Shown piece by piece: positions 61,601-64,000 of a stretch of 64,000 bases of DNA. Source of the DNA: Nymphaea colorata (lineage: Eukaryota > Streptophyta > Magnoliopsida > Nymphaeales > Nymphaeaceae); NCBI RefSeq assembly GCF_008831285.2, contig NC_045140.1, positions 14,681,796-14,745,795 on the forward strand, given 5' to 3'. A model generated the notes under the pieces. The model was not told the DNA's origin. It ran no database searches and saw nothing but the letters and a program-made list of their open reading frames with translations. The translations under genes were made by a program, and so were the position numbers. The number at the start of each line of letters is the position of its first letter. The first letter of the stretch is position 1.

Positions 61601-64000
61601 GTCCTGCACCACCATTAACCTGCGAAAGCTTGACTTGAATAATTCTGTGGAAGAGAATAATGGTTGATAAAACAATCTTGTAATGGATTAAATTTACAGT
61701 TGAAGAGAACCCCACGTAAGCGCCAAGTAGAAAGCTCAGGCTGCAAGATGATCGAGGCTGTTCTTGATAAGTAAAAAACAAACTACGTTTGTTTATTTAG
61801 TTATTTTTTAAGTAGATAGGCATAATTTTTAAGAGAGCCATTTATGATTATAGTTTCCTTGGGATCCGATCTGATGCAGACCGACACCAACACTCGTCAA
61901 GTTCACGAATGGATGCTTGGGCAGTTCAGTGGTTCCAATTAAGGTTTCATGATCACTATTATTTACTGCTTTTTGTCATCCAATCATTAGGTTCTACTAC
62001 AGCTTATTTCCATTCTCTGATCTGTGTATGAACAGATATGCTTTGGAATACATGTATCTGACAGTGTTGACGACAGTTTCAGGCACATATCTTCATGACC
62101 AATCCTGCATTTAGTAGCCTCTTGGATTTGTTCTTTTCCTCGAACTGTTCCCTTAAAGCCATGCTACTCCATGTGGTTTCTCTCTTTAAAAGTAATCAAG
62201 AATCTGATTAGGAACCAGCTAAATGGAGTGTGGTTAAATCATTATAATGCAACCATTTTGCTGGTTTGTTCTTTTTTTCCTAGGTGCAATGGTGTTATTT
62301 AATTCCTTATGACCTTGGCTTCTCTGTCGTCGCCATTATTTCTTTTATATATTTTACAGCACATCACCCACTTGGGTCTTACAGCACAAGTACTTGTCCT
62401 CTTGTTCCCTTTCTATGCATTATTTTGCATTGGTTTTTGGTGGGATCTCAGATGGACAAGCTTTTCGTGGGCACATGCAAGCACAAGCTTCTAAGAAAAG
62501 AGTTGATTCATACCTGCCATTATGGATGTCTCATCTTGATTGTCTGACTTGTCAAAAGCCGTGTCAGCAGAATTTTTTACCAAGTTTTTTTTTACCTCTT
62601 TACTGATGCTTTTCAATGCCAGTGAATACTGGAATTTTTATAGTGGTAAATGGCCATTACTTCATGCAAAACTTCAGTGACAATGCAAAAAAGACGCTTT
62701 AATAGTGATATCGGTGATCATTTATGGGTCATCCTTTATCAGATGAGAAATGAGACTATTGAAGTCAGATATATGTGCGTGAAAGATTTAAAAACAAAAT
62801 GAGTTTCATCAAATATATATATTTTTTAAAAAGAAAATGAGGAAAACAACTAGTTGGGACATGATTTTAGAGTTTTAGTTTCTTGGGTCCTAACGAAATC
62901 CACTCTTTCATGTATCGAAGAGACCTGAATCTTGATAAGATGTCAATCATGCACCAACTTGAATTCTATCAAATTCACTCACACACAAACATGGAGATCA
63001 GAGAGAGACTCCCCTACATTCCGCCTAGTGTATGTAGCGCAAGCTTTTAAAAGAAAGGAAAATAGCCAGGTCTGAAAAGCAAGGATCGTATCACTGAAAA
63101 AAGGAGGTGGAGATTTCAGATGTGGGGTCGCAGGGCGATCTCCATTGAATTCAGATTCCATTTATATGAAAAGACGAGAAAGAAACACAGAGAAATGATG
63201 GTCACCGTTGAACGTTTAGAGAGGCCAATACCATCCAATCCAGAATGGGAGCTGAGGGGGAGAGAGGTCAGCTACTTTTGAATGATTTGCAAACCAATTC
63301 AGCAGATAATGCTTCCCATAAAGTTGTGAATCCACCACCACCCATTGCACATTGAACAAGACAGTCCATATTCCCAGACATCTGCAGTCTCCTTATTCCT
63401 TTCCTTTCTGTCTTTCCTTTTAGACCATTAAAAGATTGGTAACGCAACGGGCTAAAAGGTACATATTTGACGACACCAAGAAGCTAGGAGTACTTCAGTA
63501 CTCATTAGAACGGAGAAAAACGAAACAACCATTGCATCTTTGCACTGCTCCTCTTCCTTCAGGTAGAGTTTGCATGGCGCTTGAGTGTTTTTTTACATCA
63601 TCACGAAGGAGATGGACAGAAACTTCTGTCATCTTTTTCTCAAGTAGAGCATCTCAGAAAGTTGGAAACAGAAAATAAGACACGATAGAGTCTCGTTATT
63701 TGTTAGCTTCCTTTTGATCCATCCCAACCGAACTATGAGTGGGCTAGTAATAAAGCAAACTACAACCTATGAGAATGAGTTAATTGGCAGATTTTCATGA
63801 TTCGCCAACGAACCGATGTGATTTCTTTAATCAAGAATCAAATTTCAATTTTTTTAAGTCTTAGTTAATCTTGAAAGCATCATTCAAGAGTAGTTGCAAA
63901 GAAGAGACAAATGTTCTTTTTACTTGAAAAGAAAAGGGCTTGAGGATGATGCTACAAGATGCATGTTGGCCCATATTAAATACAAAATGTGGACAAATTA
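58677..64000. other. Intergenic DNA to the right edge; no recognised gene
   Basis: No gene was recognised in the last 5.3 kb. Visible items are repeated TATAAAAGTATAAAATAAA words near 59910-60000, a GAGCTC/GCTCG-containing worn repeat near 60000-60180, a TAGCGAAGGCACG word near 60236 of the sort found at the ends of degraded non-autonomous transposons, and poly-T and poly-A runs near 60935 and 61305. Open frames at 60493-60861, 62284-62547 and 63436-63678 lack recognisable motifs. Confidence 0.35.

Overview
This is flowering-plant nuclear DNA. The genes are interrupted by GT-AG introns of up to about 2.4 kb, the deduced proteins match plant versions of their families (one family, GLUTAMINE DUMPER, is plant-specific), and the intergenic DNA is AT-rich and full of degraded transposons and microsatellites. 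Species cannot be fixed from the sequence. I see no bacterial operon, CRISPR array, intact tRNA or rRNA gene, or organelle-genome segment.

Five protein-coding genes can be supported, all on the plus strand. (1) 3596-3905 holds the last three coding exons of the spliceosomal Sm protein SmE. Its first exons are not in the window, and a decayed hAT transposon (about 1-1925) lies upstream, probably inside the intron. (2) 13381-13908 is an intronless GLUTAMINE DUMPER-like membrane protein with a good TATA box. (3) 29358-33446 is a complete five-exon plastid D-3-phosphoglycerate dehydrogenase (617 aa), the entry step of the phosphorylated serine pathway. (4) 40381-48810 is a complete eight-exon Golgi small GTPase of the ARL1 type (182 aa), with a 19-nt microexon. 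(5) 51535-54452 is ribosomal protein eL39 (51 aa), whose first coding exon supplies only the ATG.

The genes do not form a pathway. They are unrelated, mostly housekeeping genes separated by 7-15 kb of repeats, except that ARL1 and eL39 are only about 2.7 kb apart. Resolvable mobile elements include a 351-bp hAT-type MITE with GC-rich arms and a perfect 8-bp target duplication (34951-35301), an 871-bp inverted-repeat element in the last ARL1 intron (47825-48695), a TRIM/SMART-like miniature LTR element (28380-28782) just upstream of the dehydrogenase gene, a tRNA-derived SINE-like unit (about 16295-16570) and a Ty3/gypsy reverse-transcriptase scrap (about 21811-21943). Several perfect or near-perfect short tandem duplications and a self-complementary (TC)n(TA)n(GA)n tract also stand out.

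I found no convincing previously undescribed system. The most worthwhile leads are structural: the newly delimited small elements, paired short upstream ORFs before ARL1, an orphan promoter-like island with two G-boxes 40 bp apart, and a possible minus-strand transcription unit at about 37.9 kb. The last 9.5 kb contains no gene that I can recognise.
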